Assembly (NCBI RefSeq): GCF_050948215.1
Contig: NC_135153.1
Span: forward strand, 7,592,058-7,656,057
Reading direction: 5' to 3'
DNA from: Halictus rubicundus
Lineage: Eukaryota; Arthropoda; Insecta; Hymenoptera; Halictidae
DNA: 64,000 bases
Shown: positions 1-11,737 of the stretch, piece after piece
How positions within the stretch are numbered: position 1 is the stretch's first letter
How the letters are laid out: every line of letters starts with the position of its first letter
Made by a program: the position numbers and the translations under genes
The notes under the pieces: generated by a model
The model's input: the letters and a program-made list of their open reading frames with translations, nothing else
The model's database searches: none
What the model was told of the DNA's origin: nothing

Positions 1-29
1 CCCGAAGATTGCGCCCACGTGTTATGAAA

Positions 30-63
30 CCGCCTGTACCCGCCTTTACCCGCCTGTACCCGT
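30..63. repeat. short 10-bp tandem repeat
   Basis: About three copies of a 10-bp unit close to CCCGCCTGTA, one with a T for G change. It is a short simple repeat at the window edge with no visible function. Confidence 0.6.
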
Positions 64-558
64 CGGCCCGCGCCGGGAACCGCTTATTCAATCGCGTTGA
101 AGATTGCCGCTTTCAAATCGCGCGAGTGCGATTGTCCGGCCGGCGATAATTCGCGCGGCAGAGAAAGCGAAAAACTGCCATCCCGCGATCGTCCGTCTCC
201 GTCTGTTAATTAATAAAATTTATACAATATTGAGACCCGTGAAATCGCGCGCGATATTTACTGAAAGCGTCGATCAGTCACCGGCGCGCAGAAACGAACA
301 CGGGAAGAGTAGATACTTGTACGTACAGATGTAAGAAAACGTCCACGTCGATGATCGCTGATGACATTTCAGCTTCGTGTTTACCCTAGGGAATATTCGA
401 GAGGACGAACAATTTTTGGTTTCATCTTGATCTCTGCTGAGCGATCGAATCATTTTACGCGGGCACCTACGCAGTTTAATTAAAACAAATCCGAGAATTT
501 GTCGGCTAGGAAGTGCTTCTTAACACTAGATTTACGGGATCCGTCAAGATGGCGGATT
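64..558. other. no gene seen
   Basis: Unassigned sequence without a splice-supported coding region. The last part (about 520-558) reads TTAACACTAGATTTACGGG followed by AAGATGGCGG. It may be the end of another old TTAA-type element next to the MITE that follows. Confidence 0.4.
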
Positions 559-562
559 TTAA

Positions 563-804
563 CCAGTTAACGGCGGAGTTTAATTTTAAAAATCCCCCAC
601 GGCGCGGAATTAAAACCGAGCAATGACGAATATACACGTCGAACGCAGGCCAAATGCAGCTATTATAAATTTTACGAAAAAAGTAAAGCAAAATGGGAAA
701 GAATTACATTTTTATTCGACAAGAAATGAACAATTCGTTAACGTTAACCGCACCGCAATAGAGTTTTGGATTGACGTGTATACACGTCAAACGCGCTTAA
801 CTGG
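563..804. mobile_element. piggyBac-type MITE, family 1
   Basis: A 242-bp non-coding element flanked on both sides by TTAA (559-562 and 805-808), the target duplication of piggyBac-type transposons. Its ends are inverted: CCAGTTAACGGCGG on the left, and the right end reads CCAGTTAAGCGCGT on the opposite strand. A second inner inverted motif, near GTATACACGTC, lies close to the right end, with a related ATATACACGTC inside. The copy at 56159-56319 shares this plan. There is no transposase, so it would have to be mobilised in trans. Family assignment rests on TTAA and end structure only. Confidence 0.65.
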
Positions 805-808
805 TTAA

Positions 809-2115
809 TATTTTCAATTTACGAATATTGTGATTGTAAAGATGCGTCCGTGAGGAATTATTTAACAAATTGATTTCTTTGGGTATATATTACTTAAAAA
901 ATGACTACAAATTTTGATAGATTCTTGTTGTTTTTATAGTCATGTAAAATAGTTATTTTTAGTGCCTCGATTTTTATACAAAATACAATTATCTAACTTA
1001 ATTTTCAGGATACGGAGACCACACAGATATTTATTTCTCTTTTTAATTATTTGAATGGGCTCAAAATAATACAGTACTTTTAGGCCTTAATATTTTCGCT
1101 GTTTTGTATTTCATCTACTAATTCGCATCGTAAACGCATGAAATCCCTGCAACAGATTGCAGATTGAATTTGAAGAGCGCACACACGCGGTAAGTAGAAC
1201 TGGTGAGCACTGATCAGACCAGTATCTAAAATCGATTCGCTTAGCAGGTGTCAGGATTCCTGTCGCGACAGGATTAACCGAGTTTCTGTCGTACAAAAGC
1301 GTCGATGGAAAGTGAAAGGATTAACCTGCAGGATTTTCGAACCTCGAATAACGAACAGTTTAAAACGACTGTGATTCGTGGCCTTAGGGGACGCGGAACG
1401 ATCGAATATGATCCTCGAGTATGCAGATCTGTCTATTGGTCCCGTGTACAGCAGAGCGACGGGAGTCGAGCTATTTGGGTCAATAGCAATGCAAACACAG
1501 AAACGCAATACGTCATCGGTGTCTCATTAATACCCTCGCGCGGTATCTTTCAAAATCGAATACCGGATTGATTGCGGCTCGGCCGTGTCGAGCGTCAAAA
1601 TCCGTTGCGGTAGCTCATTTACTTTGTAATTCTCCGGGTCCCGGTTGAGTAATGCGACGATATAATTTAATTCACCGTTAACGGTCGCCCGGGCAAATTG
1701 TTCATAAGGGTTTCGCAGTCGTCGAAGCGAATTAATGGCGCAAAGTAATGGCGGCAATTAGAAAACCACTTAAATCGTCCTAATGATTCTCATTTAACAC
1801 GTCCCGGCGCGAGCACCGCGGAGCAGAGCCGAGCGAGCAACAGCGAGCGGACACGTCCCCGTTCATTTCGCATTCTGAACGCACAGCGGTGCAACAGAGG
1901 CCTCATGGAAATTGCATCGTACGTTTCCTACGTACACAGAAACGGGCCTCGCGATGCATACGAGCATTTTCACGTTTCGTCGCATTCCGCTCGGCAGCGC
2001 TCGGGGAACGGGGAACGCATTCCGCGATGGGTGAGATCCTATTCGCCAAGATTAGGCGAGGGACCAGTTCCTTCTTGTAATCCAAACGTTTCTGGGACGG
2101 GCTCGCTGAAATATA
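809..2115. other. no gene seen
   Basis: Intergenic sequence. Open frames at 1251-1571 on both strands overlap each other and have no splice sites, family motif or codon signal that I can support. A weak relative of the dispersed GCATAAAGATCCGCAG motif is at about 1137-1160. Confidence 0.4.
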
Positions 2116-2866
2116 TTAGGCGGGCCCATAAGTAATCAATTATTTTGAAATATAAAACAAGCTTTGTAGTAAATTCAGGTTTTTATTTCTTAATTTATTA
2201 TATAATCTCCAACATTATCAAGGACAGTTTGCCGATCTTTCCTGCAACTTTTCAATACCCCGCTTATAGAAATCCAGGGTTCGTGAAGCAAAATATGACT
2301 CAAGGGGGCCGGGAGGCATTTGGCCTTGACTGTCACGCTATGTTACGCTGTGCCTTTTTTTCTAGACATTTAAGAATTAAATAAGTAAGTAATCAATTAA
2401 AAATGCATACCATCGTGTTTGTACATGTCTTTGTTACGTCTGTCCAGAGCCTTTTTCTCGATACGAACACTAAATCTCTCGAAATTAAGAGAATCTCTCT
2501 GCGGCAGCCATCTTGTGACGTCATACTTGCTTCGGAAAGCGAGTATTCTGCCGAATATTACAAATTACTCCACGATGAGGTAGAAATTCGCAATTTGGGC
2601 ACTGGACAGACGTAGATTGGACTTTTAGGAAACACAAGTGACCACTTTTAAACTGCTCATTGCAATATTGAAGCGTCAATTTGTCAAGATTTTGACCCTT
2701 GCAAGTTCATGTACGTGTATTGCAGAGAGGGTTGTAAAAAAATTATTACACTATTTTGAATACAGGTTGCTTTATCGAAAACTGAACACGTGTTTCCTCT
2801 TCAACGATCGGTACAGAACTAAAGGCAAAACAAATTCTTTGCAAACAATTGATTACTTACCCCTAA
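2116..2866 (-). mobile_element. mariner deletion derivative, copy 1
   Basis: A TA-flanked element (TA at 2114-2115 and 2867-2868) whose ends start TTAGG and carry the terminal sequence CCATAAGTAATCAATTATTT, inverted at the right end. Internally, on the minus strand, it keeps the 3' part shared with the other copies (about 2145-2310). This is the region that in copy 2 still encodes the C-terminal end of a mariner transposase. At 751 bp it is about 260 bp longer than copies 2 and 4. The extra block (about 2345-2720) contains another internal piece of terminal sequence near 2385-2398, which suggests a nested insertion or rearrangement. It is non-autonomous. Confidence 0.75.
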
Positions 2867-2907
2867 TAAATTTCGCCCATTTCCCTATTTACTTTATTTA
2901 TTTATAA

Positions 2908-3027
2908 CTGTGGCAAGTGCTCACTTACATATGCATAAAATTATGAGAATCAGACAGAATGGAAAGACTGTGGCAAGTGCTCAATTACATATGCATAAAA
3001 TTAGGAGAATCGCACAGAATGGAAATA
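2908..3027. repeat. 60-bp tandem duplication
   Basis: Two adjacent 60-bp units beginning CTGTGGCAAGTGCTCA with only a few differences. This is a recent small duplication immediately right of mariner copy 1. Confidence 0.85.
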
Positions 3028-3672
3028 TTCTAGGTTAGAATGCCGTTGGAAAAATTGGGTGCTGGAGTTAAAATTCTCGAATGATTCCTGCGTCTCATAG
3101 CGAACGCAGAAAATTTGTATTTCAATTAATTGGCAGCGATAAGCGAGATCCTTGGGCTCTTTGCTGCGCGGCGAGTCCTTAAAATTTTGGGATCGATCGC
3201 AGACAGCGCGAATTGGCCAACTACGTCCAAAGACAGTTAGCGTTTCAGCTACCAAGACGGGTACCGGAGGAGACGCGTCCGCTCGGCGAAACAAAGGCGC
3301 ATAAAACTCGGGGCAACGAAACGATGTTCGATCATAAAGGCCGGCCATTCGGCTGTTCCCGAAGGTGCAGAGCGGTTACCGTGAAGGGCGTAGGCAGTTG
3401 TTACGCACTCGGGACGAGTTGTAAGAGGAACCGGAGGCACCTGCACGCCGCCCACGAGCTCACCGTCCGGGGGACAAGTCCCAGACACCGGAGGCCGGCC
3501 GATATTACACGGGAAACGAACATCTTAACCCTTAACTGGCTAATATATCGTGCCACGCATCCTCCGCTCTCGAGAATACAACCACTCCACGCTCCGGAGT
3601 CGGGTCGTAACTGGGCCGCCGGTACTTTATGCGTTCGTTGCGAGAGTCTTGAAAAATTTTCGCTAAACCGAG
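3028..3672. other. no gene seen
   Basis: Moderately GC-rich intergenic sequence. Overlapping open frames on both strands (3001-3842) show no family motif and run into the tandem array that follows, so I do not call a gene. Confidence 0.4.
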
Positions 3673-4425
3673 CACTGCAATCCTTTATTTTTAACACTCT
3701 GAAATTATGTATTTGGGAAATAATATCTCATTTAATTCCGACTCGTTTGAACATATCTCAAAGGCTTTCTGAACAGTTTGATAAGGTTCTGTGCCGAGCA
3801 CTGCAATCCTCCATTTTGAATTTTCTGAGATTATACTTGTAGGAAATAATATCTCACTTAATTCTAATTCGTTTGAATATATCTCAAAGATTTTGTTAAC
3901 AATTTGATAGGGTTCTGTGCCGAGCACTACAACCCTCCATTTTGAATTTTCTGAGATTATACTTGTAGGAAATAATATCTCACTTACTTCTAATTCGTTT
4001 GAATATATCTCAAAGATTTTGTTAACAGTTTGATATGGTTCTGCGCCGAGCACTGCAATCCTCCATTTTGAATTTTCTGAGATTATACTTGTAGGAAATA
4101 ATATCTCACTTAATTCTAATTCGTTTGAATATATCTCAAAGATTTTGTTAACAGTTTGATATGGTTCTGTGCCGAGCACTACAACCCTCCATTTTGAATT
4201 TTCTGAGATTATACTTGTAGGAAATAATATCTCACTTAATTCTAATTCGTTTGAATATATCTCAAAGATTTTGTTAACAGTTTGATATGGTTCTGTGCGG
4301 AGCCCTACAATCCTCCATTTTGAATTTTCTAAGATTACACTTGTAGGAAATAATATCTCACTTACTTCTGACTCGTTTGAATATATCTCAAAGATTTTAT
4401 GAACAGTGTGATAAGGTTGAGCACA
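3673..4425. repeat. 126-bp tandem array, six copies
   Basis: About six units of 126 bp. The landmark CCATTTTGAATTTTCTGAG recurs at 3811, 3937, 4063, 4189 and 4315, exactly 126 bp apart, and the first and last units are more diverged. Because 126 is 42 codons, one minus-strand frame stays open across four units (3691-4179) and would encode a 42-residue repeat containing EPYQTVNKIFEIYSNELE. No promoter, splice site or signal peptide is visible, so this is better read as a minisatellite than as a gene. Confidence 0.9.
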
Positions 4426-5098
4426 CAGTGCTATAAAATAGGGATCGGTAAAGATTTAGGCCAAATTTCACCTAAACAGAGTGACTGCCTCCAACGTTCC
4501 ACTATGTTATACGAGACGCTATGTCGCCTGCCACCTTGGAGAATGAATTTCCGGGGGAAGAGTGTAGAAAAATGAGGTAGGAACGGAATGAAGCAGCAGA
4601 AAAATGGTGCTTCAGATTCCGGGTTGGCTGGCCTGTCCCGCTAAATCATCGTCGCCGGGAATTCCTCGCGAGTTAATTACGTCTCGCGGGCTAGATGGGT
4701 ATCGGCCCGGTTGAGTTAGGCTCGGGCGAGAAATCATTTCTACGGGTCTCCCATTCTACCGGTGCCGTGAACAGTAAACAATGTCGATACTCCGCTAACA
4801 GATACGGCGGCTCGTAAACCTACGGGCCGGACACATTGAGTGATTTTCAGGCTGGAAATCGCACCTGGCCACGGTTTGCCACGAGTTTCCACCACGGAGA
4901 TTGTAATACTTACCTCGAAACCGCCGCCAGATGTGGTACACGGCACCGGACAGATATTGAAATGCATGGGATATGCAAATAATCGTTGGGAACACTGGTT
5001 GATGACTGTACGGGGACACTCGGACTCGGCTTAGAGAGACAGGCGATATCGCGTGGAACGCGGGATCGTTCGCGGGAGATTGTCCATGGCGAGAGAAC

Positions 5099-5101
<3 letters not shown>
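4426..5101. other. no gene seen
   Basis: Unassigned intergenic sequence between the 126-bp array and a GA microsatellite. There are no spliced coding signals. Confidence 0.4.

Positions 5102-5156
<55 letters not shown>
5102..5156. repeat. (GA)n microsatellite
   Basis: An almost pure run of GA dinucleotides with one GGGA interruption near the right end. Open frames of RE/ER repeats across it are artefacts of this run. Confidence 0.95.
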
Positions 5157-5955
5157 CGGAGATGGAGAAGGAGAGTGCTTCTCCCACGACACGGTGAAAA
5201 ACACGCTGCCGTTTTATATCATAATATGTTATCGGTGTTTACTGCGACTCGCGTGCAGAGACAGTAAACTGTCCTAGTTGCGGGACACCGATCTTTCTCG
5301 CCCGGATTTTTCCGCGAATTCGCTACGAGCTCCCATCGACGCGCCATTGTCGCTTCCGGGTAACGTGGGTCGCCCCAAAAAAGATCTCAGAGAGATCGAC
5401 ATCAGAAAATAGGTTTCCGATAGATAAAGAGCCTTAAATCCACCGGCATCCTAACATTTGCAAAGGAATTCACCATGATGATCCGTGTACTCGGAGAAAC
5501 CAAGGAATGTGTCTTTGAAACAAAGTCATGTTGGAAGTGAAATGCGCAGCCTTCGGTTCCCGTGAAGTTGCGACTGTTGTTTCGTGGTTCCTGGCAGACG
5601 CGTGGTCATAGTTCTCCTGAGAAAGACCGTCAGGGACGCGGTTGACAGGTCGTAAAGGATGAGGCTCGGAGTAGGTTACGTGCTTGCCATATCAGTCGGA
5701 GGAACAGGTAACCTTGGAGGTCCTTGCTCGAACGAAGGCCCGCGAAATCGCAAACAACCACCGATCGTGTTACCTGACAAACCCGGCGAGCCATTTTTCT
5801 CACGCTCGAACATTTACCATTCGAAATTGATCGTTTACCCAGTCTGAAACGAGAGCCTACCATATTCGATCCGTCCAGACCGATCTACACTCTGTTGTAT
5901 CCCTTGTTCTTTGAATAAGCAAGACGTTAAAAACGTTCGCACATGCTCCCGGTGC
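5157..5955. other. no gene seen
   Basis: Intergenic sequence without a recognisable coding region or transposon end. Confidence 0.4.
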
Positions 5956-6395
5956 GTAGAAACGTCCGCCATATTGAATCCGTTACGATCGAATTGCAGG
6001 AAAATTCGTTTTTAAGAACTACGAATGAATGTACTCTGGTTTATATGCGCATATTTCTACTTTCTCCCTTCTCTAGAACATTTTCTGTCCCTTTTTTACA
6101 AATTTTAAAGGCTTTAACGATGCTGGTAGCCATTTAAAATTGCGAGGTGATGGACGGGCGACCGCCATATTGAATCCGTTACGATCGAACTGTAGGAAAA
6201 TTCTTTTTCAAGAATTACGACTGAATATACCTTGAATCATTCGAATATTCGCGTATTTCTGCTTCCTTCGCCATGCACAACATTTTCAGCCGCTCCTCGA
6301 CGAATACTAAATACGCTAACGATGCCGCTAACGATTTAAAATGGTGAGGTGGCGAAAGAGCGTCGACCATATTGGATCCTCTCGGATCGAAGCGT
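5956..6395. repeat. degenerate ~192-bp tandem repeat
   Basis: Two clear and one decayed unit. CCGCCATATTGAATCCGTTACGATCGAA occurs at about 5968 and 6160, and a weaker form (CGACCATATTGGATCC) near 6364. Between them, similar stretches recur in order (AGGAAAATTC, AAGAACTACGAATGAAT, the GAGGTGATGG end). Each unit carries one CCGCCATATTG motif, as in the 194-bp array at 13.4 kb. Confidence 0.75.
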
Positions 6396-7958
6396 TTAGA
6401 AAGCGAGGTACCGGCAAAAAGCGGAATATAAATGACAGGACGGCGGATCGAATTGCAATTAACTGAAACGGAAGAAAGCCGAGATATTTTCTGGCGCGTT
6501 AGAGGGGTCAGGGGTCACGACCTTCCAATTAAAATGTTGACCCAAGCTATCTCCTCTCGCGAAAACGCGCCCCGGTGGCGGCTGAATGGTCTTGGGGGCT
6601 GGGTTTCGCGGAAAAACCGTCGGCTGGTCGCGTCGCGACGCTAATGAGAAGTTAATGGCGCGGTTCGCGACTCTGTCTGAACCGTACGAGTGGCGTTAGT
6701 TCTTCAGACTGGGCCGACGAGCTGGCAGAGGAGCTCTCTCGCGATGAACCCCATCGCGAAAGCGCCTGGTCGGCTCGAGACACGGACACGTCGAAAGCCC
6801 ATGAAAAGTCGTCTGCGAATCGGGATGCTCGAAATCGAACGCAGCCATCGCGCCGCCATCTTGGTTGATCGGCCGAGAGCCGTTTACGCGAGCAAATAAT
6901 AAAATGGAGGTCAGAGTCGCGGGCTGATGGTGATTAATCGTGATCCCCGTTCCTTTCAATATCCTAAATTATGGCGCGCAGATTCGAAGGGGAAAAATGT
7001 CGGGATTTTAATTGCAAATGACAAGATACGCGAGTACTCGCCACGCTCGCGCGCGCGCGCGCGCTATAAAAAAACGCACGCACCGATCGGCGGAGGACGA
7101 TGATTAATAACGATCGCGGTTCCACGTCGACACACGTTTGTAATGAACCTTTATGCGGTTTATTGATGACTCCGTGAATCGCTGCGCCTCGGAGGAAGCT
7201 TTACGTGTCACGCCGAGGCGAAGGCTGCATCGGGCCGAGTAAAAAACACTCGGGAACTCGAAGTTACACGAGCTGGCCGTGCAAGATCGTGCCCGAGATT
7301 TACGAGCGATCGCTTCATTCCGATTCCGTGTCGCCGGAGTAATTGAACCGCGATACTGGATCGCTCCGAATTCAATTTCACGCGATTCGTATTCGGACGA
7401 AATCCTCGATTTGGAAAATACACGAAATTATCGTCGTGTAATTTTGAACGAGCGCAAGAAAAGAAACGCGGCCAGCGGCAACGGAAACAGAGGGGGGGCC
7501 AAAAGCATAGGGAACACGTTTTCGTAGCCCGACCTACGACAAATCGATGTCAACGACCCGACGTTAATCGACTTTGCATGATAATAAGCCGCGGAACCGT
7601 GCCACGTTTGCCTCCTCGAGAAAGTTCGATTCGTGTGCAAGAAAGTCGATTACCCGAAGAACCAAGACTCTGGCTTGAAGACCTACAAAGGACCGTAGTC
7701 CCTTTTAAGCCGGACTGAACGAGACTTTTCCACCGGCGTAAGCATCTTTCTACGACTCGTAATACCCCGCCGCTAATTATTTGAAGGTGATCAACCACCG
7801 AACGAACCTGACAAACACACTGCAGCCGACCGTAAGACAAACTTATTTCTTTCAGTAGATTTTACGCGTTTCTCACAAAAATGAATAGGTCAAATACGAA
7901 ACTGTAAAATCCACAGTCCAGTGATGAGTTCGCAGTTTTCGTTGGAGTTGCTAAATTA
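6396..7958. other. no gene seen
   Basis: GC-rich intergenic sequence. It holds one CCGCCATCTTGG motif (6853-6864) and a CG run (7048-7064) followed by CTATAAAA. I find no splice-supported gene, so I do not call a promoter from the TATAAAA alone. Confidence 0.4.
7048..7064. repeat. (CG)n run
   Basis: A short alternating CG tract followed by CTATAAAA. It is a simple-sequence tract with Z-DNA potential. No gene is attached to it. Confidence 0.8.
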
Positions 7959-8446
7959 TTAGGGGTACCCATAAGTAATCAATCATTTGCAAAGAATTTG
8001 TTTCGCCTCGATCGTTGACGAGAAAACACGTGTTCTTTTACAGTTTTCGATAAAGCATTTTTAACGATAAGCATTAACATTTAAAATATTCTAAAAAGTA
8101 TAATCTCTTTTTACAACCCCTTTTTACAACCGGCCCTATACAGCGAAACTCACTCAGGAAAAAATCAAAGAATTGCAGTGGGAAGATTTACCGCAGACCC
8201 GTACTCACCGGATATTGCTCCCTCCGACTATCATCTTTTCTTTATAAAACCTTGCACCTTGAGTCATATTTTGCTTCACGACCCCTGGATTTCTATAAGA
8301 GGAGGATTGAAAATTTGCAGGAAAGATCGGCAAACTGTCCTTGATAATGATGGAGATTATATAATAAATTAAGAAATAAAAACTTGAATTTACTACAAAC
8401 TTTGTTTTAGATTTCAAAATAATTGATTACCAATGGGTCTTCCTAA
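7959..8446 (+). mobile_element. mariner deletion derivative, copy 2
   Basis: A 488-bp element flanked by TA (7957-7958 and 8447-8448), with inverted ends TTAGGGGTACCCATAAGTAA on the left and the matching end at right. Near its 3' end (8178-8372) it still reads YSPDIAPSDYHLFF, the conserved block around the third catalytic aspartate of mariner transposases. Further on it reads QTVLDNDGDYI, the usual C-terminal ending. The rest of the transposase is gone, so it is a non-autonomous internal deletion product. The same family is at 2116, 18974 and 58357. Confidence 0.85.
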
Positions 8447-9539
8447 TACTTTGATTTTATTGGATTTTTAGGGGATGATTGGTCATCAGTGAAGGATACG
8501 ATGTTCGGACAGCTCAGCGATTTTTTCCAGTAGCAGCGCGACCGCGTCGGTTCAGGAATTCCTCTCGGAGTCTGTTTCTGATTCGATCAGCGTCCCGACG
8601 CCCGCGAAGAGGGACTGTAAAGTCGAGAACGCCCGTGGATCCACGGATTCCATAAACTCTTCGGATTGAGTGCTCCCAGGGTCCCCGGTTGTCGGCGTAA
8701 AGTCCGGCCACGTAGGACTGAATGACTCGTGACTACCGTGGCGGGTAAGTTACGAGGTAATCCCGACGAGGCAGAGCGAGGCAGGGCGAGGCAGCGCGAG
8801 GCGAGCACTCGCTGCGCGGCGGATCGTCCCGCGAGCGAAATCCGTCCGGGGGAACGCGATTTCCTCGCCAGGTGCCTGGGAATGATTGATAAACCGTCGG
8901 CGGAGGCAGCGAGCGAGATTTTCAATGACTATTTTCAATGAGTTGGCGTCGCTCGCGCAATTAGAATTGACGGACGGAACAATGGCGCGCGGCGGAGAGC
9001 CCGTGGAAACCGCCCACGCGGCCCCAAAGGATTTCGAATTTTTAGGCAAACGATCACTGGTGGTGCCTAAGTGTATCGTAATCCAGTTACAACTCGGGGC
9101 CGGATATGCCACCGAGCCAAGTGCCCAGGCCCTGTCCAGAGACAGCCACCCAGTTTTATGCGCTAATAACAGGTTCCCCGGCGATCGTAGGAAGCTGATT
9201 CCGATTGATCTCTCGCGGTTTTTATCGCCGACCCGGAACACTGGCCGCCGAGGATTAAGGAGAACGTAAATGGTAGCGAAACTCGGCTGTGATGAATATC
9301 TCAGCCGGCTTGGTCGTGTCCGAGTTCGTCAAACAACCCTGGAAATTTAGCTCCTCGGTGGGTTTCGAACCAAAATCCTGAGGTCCCAATAACGCTTAAA
9401 CCTGGTGGAGCATGGCAGAAAGGTTTGTTCCTTGTCCCATCGTGATCAACCATGTTCAACGGATTAAACTCAAGCATACGAGACCCGTAAAAATTAAATT
9501 GTAGCTCCCAGATAGGTTTAACATATTCGATCCAGGATC
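8447..9539. other. no gene seen
   Basis: GC-rich stretch with a short GAGGCAGAGCGAGGCAGG-type repeat at about 8768-8805. Long open frames on both strands (8587-9269) are shadows of GC-rich sequence, without motifs or splice logic. Confidence 0.4.
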
Positions 9540-9910
9540 TAGAAGGCCCTACTCTATTTAAAAGGCTCTAGTTCATTCAGAGGACCCTAGTTGAGTTAGA
9601 AGGATTCGGTGGGTTTAGAAGGCTTGATTTAGAGAGCCCTTGTCGATCCTGAAGCTAGGATTTAGAAGACCCTAGTTGATTTAGAATGTCCCAGCTGATC
9701 CTAAAGTTAGGATTTAGAAGGCCCTAGTTGATTTAGAAGGTCCCAGTTGATTTAGAAGGTCCCAGCTAGTCCTTAAGGTAGGATTTAGAAGGCCCTAGTT
9801 GATTTAGAAGGTCCCAGTTGATTTAGAAGGTCCCAGCTGATCCTGAAGTTAGAATTTAGAAGGGCCCGGTTGATTTGGAAGATCCCAGCTGGTCCCGAAG
9901 GTAGGACCTA
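9540..9910. repeat. composite minisatellite of ~20-bp units
   Basis: Repeats of TTGATTTAGAAGGTCCCAG-like units alternate with AGCTGATCCTAAAGTTAGGA-like units. This gives a higher-order pattern of roughly 50-70 bp with many substitutions. No coding sense. Confidence 0.8.
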
Positions 9911-10639
9911 GGGGTCTAAACAGTATCGAAACTCGCACAAAGTAGTAATCCGTGACTATTCAGGTTTAAATCAACCAAACTCAGTGATCGAGTTCACTTC
10001 TTGATTGCTTGTGTCCCGAGGATGAAGAAATTTGCAACGCGAATCTCGTAGGTCCGGTAGAGGATCCCGAAGCGGATGAGAGGAGGGATGCCTCATCCGC
10101 GTCAAATTTAACGGGCCAGGTTGCCGTGGGAACGAGACAGCTCGCAGCTGTCGCGTCAGAATCGCGTGGAGCGATCGCCCGTTGCTAAGGATAGGTCTAG
10201 ATCCGTGTATCTTCCATCAGGATTTCAGACAGGTCGGAGCAATTAGTCCGGCGAGCGAACGGTTCCTGCCAGTTGGCTACTGGCGAGAGCGTAGCCTCGC
10301 TTCAGCGAGCGAGCGCGGGCTGAGTCATTTGTCCGGGGCGAGACTGGTTGCACGCGACGCGACGACGGATTTGCGTTTGCGTGCGCGGAGAAGCGGTCTT
10401 CGGAGCGGAAACACCACCTCCGCGCGGCTCGCTCCTCGATCGTATTTATTATCGAGCGCCTATCGACGGAATAAATATCCGCCGGGACGCGCAGGGATCG
10501 GGGAGCAGCGCGTCACTCGCCACCGCATACATCATCGATGTCAATCAACGCGTAGCACGGCAGCCGCGATCGAGAGCATGCTAACTAATCGGCCGGTATC
10601 GGCGACGGTTAATTAACAAACACGATACGGAGCGGACGT
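9911..10639. other. no gene seen
   Basis: Intergenic GC-rich sequence leading into the 121-bp array. An open frame at 10182-10616 has no supportable gene features. Confidence 0.4.
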
Positions 10640-11737
10640 GCCGTGGAAATCAATTTTTAGAGACCGTACGGAGTCGGATCGACGATCTTCCCGGTGGGGT
10701 GGTGGCGAGCTTGATCGTTGTTAGGCTATGCTCACACCGGAGCAATACATCTCATCCTTTTGTCGCCGTGGAAATCAATTTTTGAAGATCGTACGGAGTC
10801 GGATCGACGATCTTCGCGATGGGATGGTGGCGAGCTTGATCGTTGTTTATGCTCACACCGGAGCAATACATCTCATCCTTTTGTCGCCGTGGAAATTAAT
10901 TTTTGAAGATCGTACGGAGTCGGATCAACGATCTTCGCGATGGGATGGTGGCGAGCTTGATCGTTGTTTATGCTCACACCGGAGCAATACATCTCATCCT
11001 TTTGTCGCCGTGGAAATCAATTTTTGGAGATCGTACGGAGTCGGATCGACGATCTTCGCGGTGGGATGGTGGCGAGCTTGATCGTTGTTTATGCTCACAC
11101 CGGAGCAATACATCTCATCCTTTTGTCGCCGTGGAAATCAATTTTTGGAGATCGTACGGAGTCGGATCGACGATCTTCGCGGTGGGATGGTGGCGAGCTT
11201 GATCGTTGTTTATGCTCACACCGGAGCATTACATCTCATCCTTTTGTCGCCGTGGAAATCAATTTTTGAAGATCGTACGGAGTCGGATCGACGATCTTCG
11301 CGGTGGGATGGTGGCGAGCTTGATCGTTGTTTATGCTCACACCGGAGCAATACATCTCATCCTTTTGTCGCCGTGGAAATCAATTTTTGGAGATCGTACG
11401 GAGTCGGATCGACGATCTTCGCGGTGGGATGGTGGCGAGCTTGATCGTTGTTTATGCTCACACCGGAGCAATACATCTCATCCTTTTGTCGCCGTGGAAA
11501 TCAATTTTTGGAGATCGTACGGAGTCGGATCGACGATCTTCGCGGTGGGATGGTGGCGAGCTTGATCGTTGTTTATGCTCACACCGGAGCATTACATCTC
11601 ATCCTTTTGTCGCCGTGGAAATCAATTTTTGAAGATCGTACGGAGTCGGATCGACGATCTTCGCGGTGGGATGGTGGCGAGCTTGATCGTTGTTAAGCTA
11701 TGCTCACACGGGAGCAATACATCTCATCCTTTTGTCG
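10640..11737. repeat. 121-bp tandem array, nine copies, with 363-bp higher order
   Basis: Nine head-to-tail units of 121 bp starting GCCGTGGAAATCAATTTTT. The inner units are nearly identical. Marker variants (GAGCATTAC at about 11226 and 11589; TTTTTGAAGATC versus TTTTTGGAGATC) recur every three units. So 10964-11326 and 11327-11689 are copies of one three-unit block of 363 bp. The first and last units share an extra AGGCTATGC/AAGCTATGC variant, as expected of array edges. Many overlapping open frames arise because 363 is divisible by three. I do not treat them as genes. Confidence 0.95.

Noticed and set aside
7048..7070. CG run plus CTATAAAA as a promoter
   Set aside because: No initiator at the proper distance and no gene downstream.
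10728..11696. Series of overlapping 80-119-codon open frames
   Set aside because: They repeat with the 121-bp array and change frame at each unit. They are artefacts of the tandem repeat.
10640..11737. CRISPR-like array
   Set aside because: Units are contiguous and wholly repeated, with no unique spacers, and the DNA is eukaryotic. The same holds for the other arrays.
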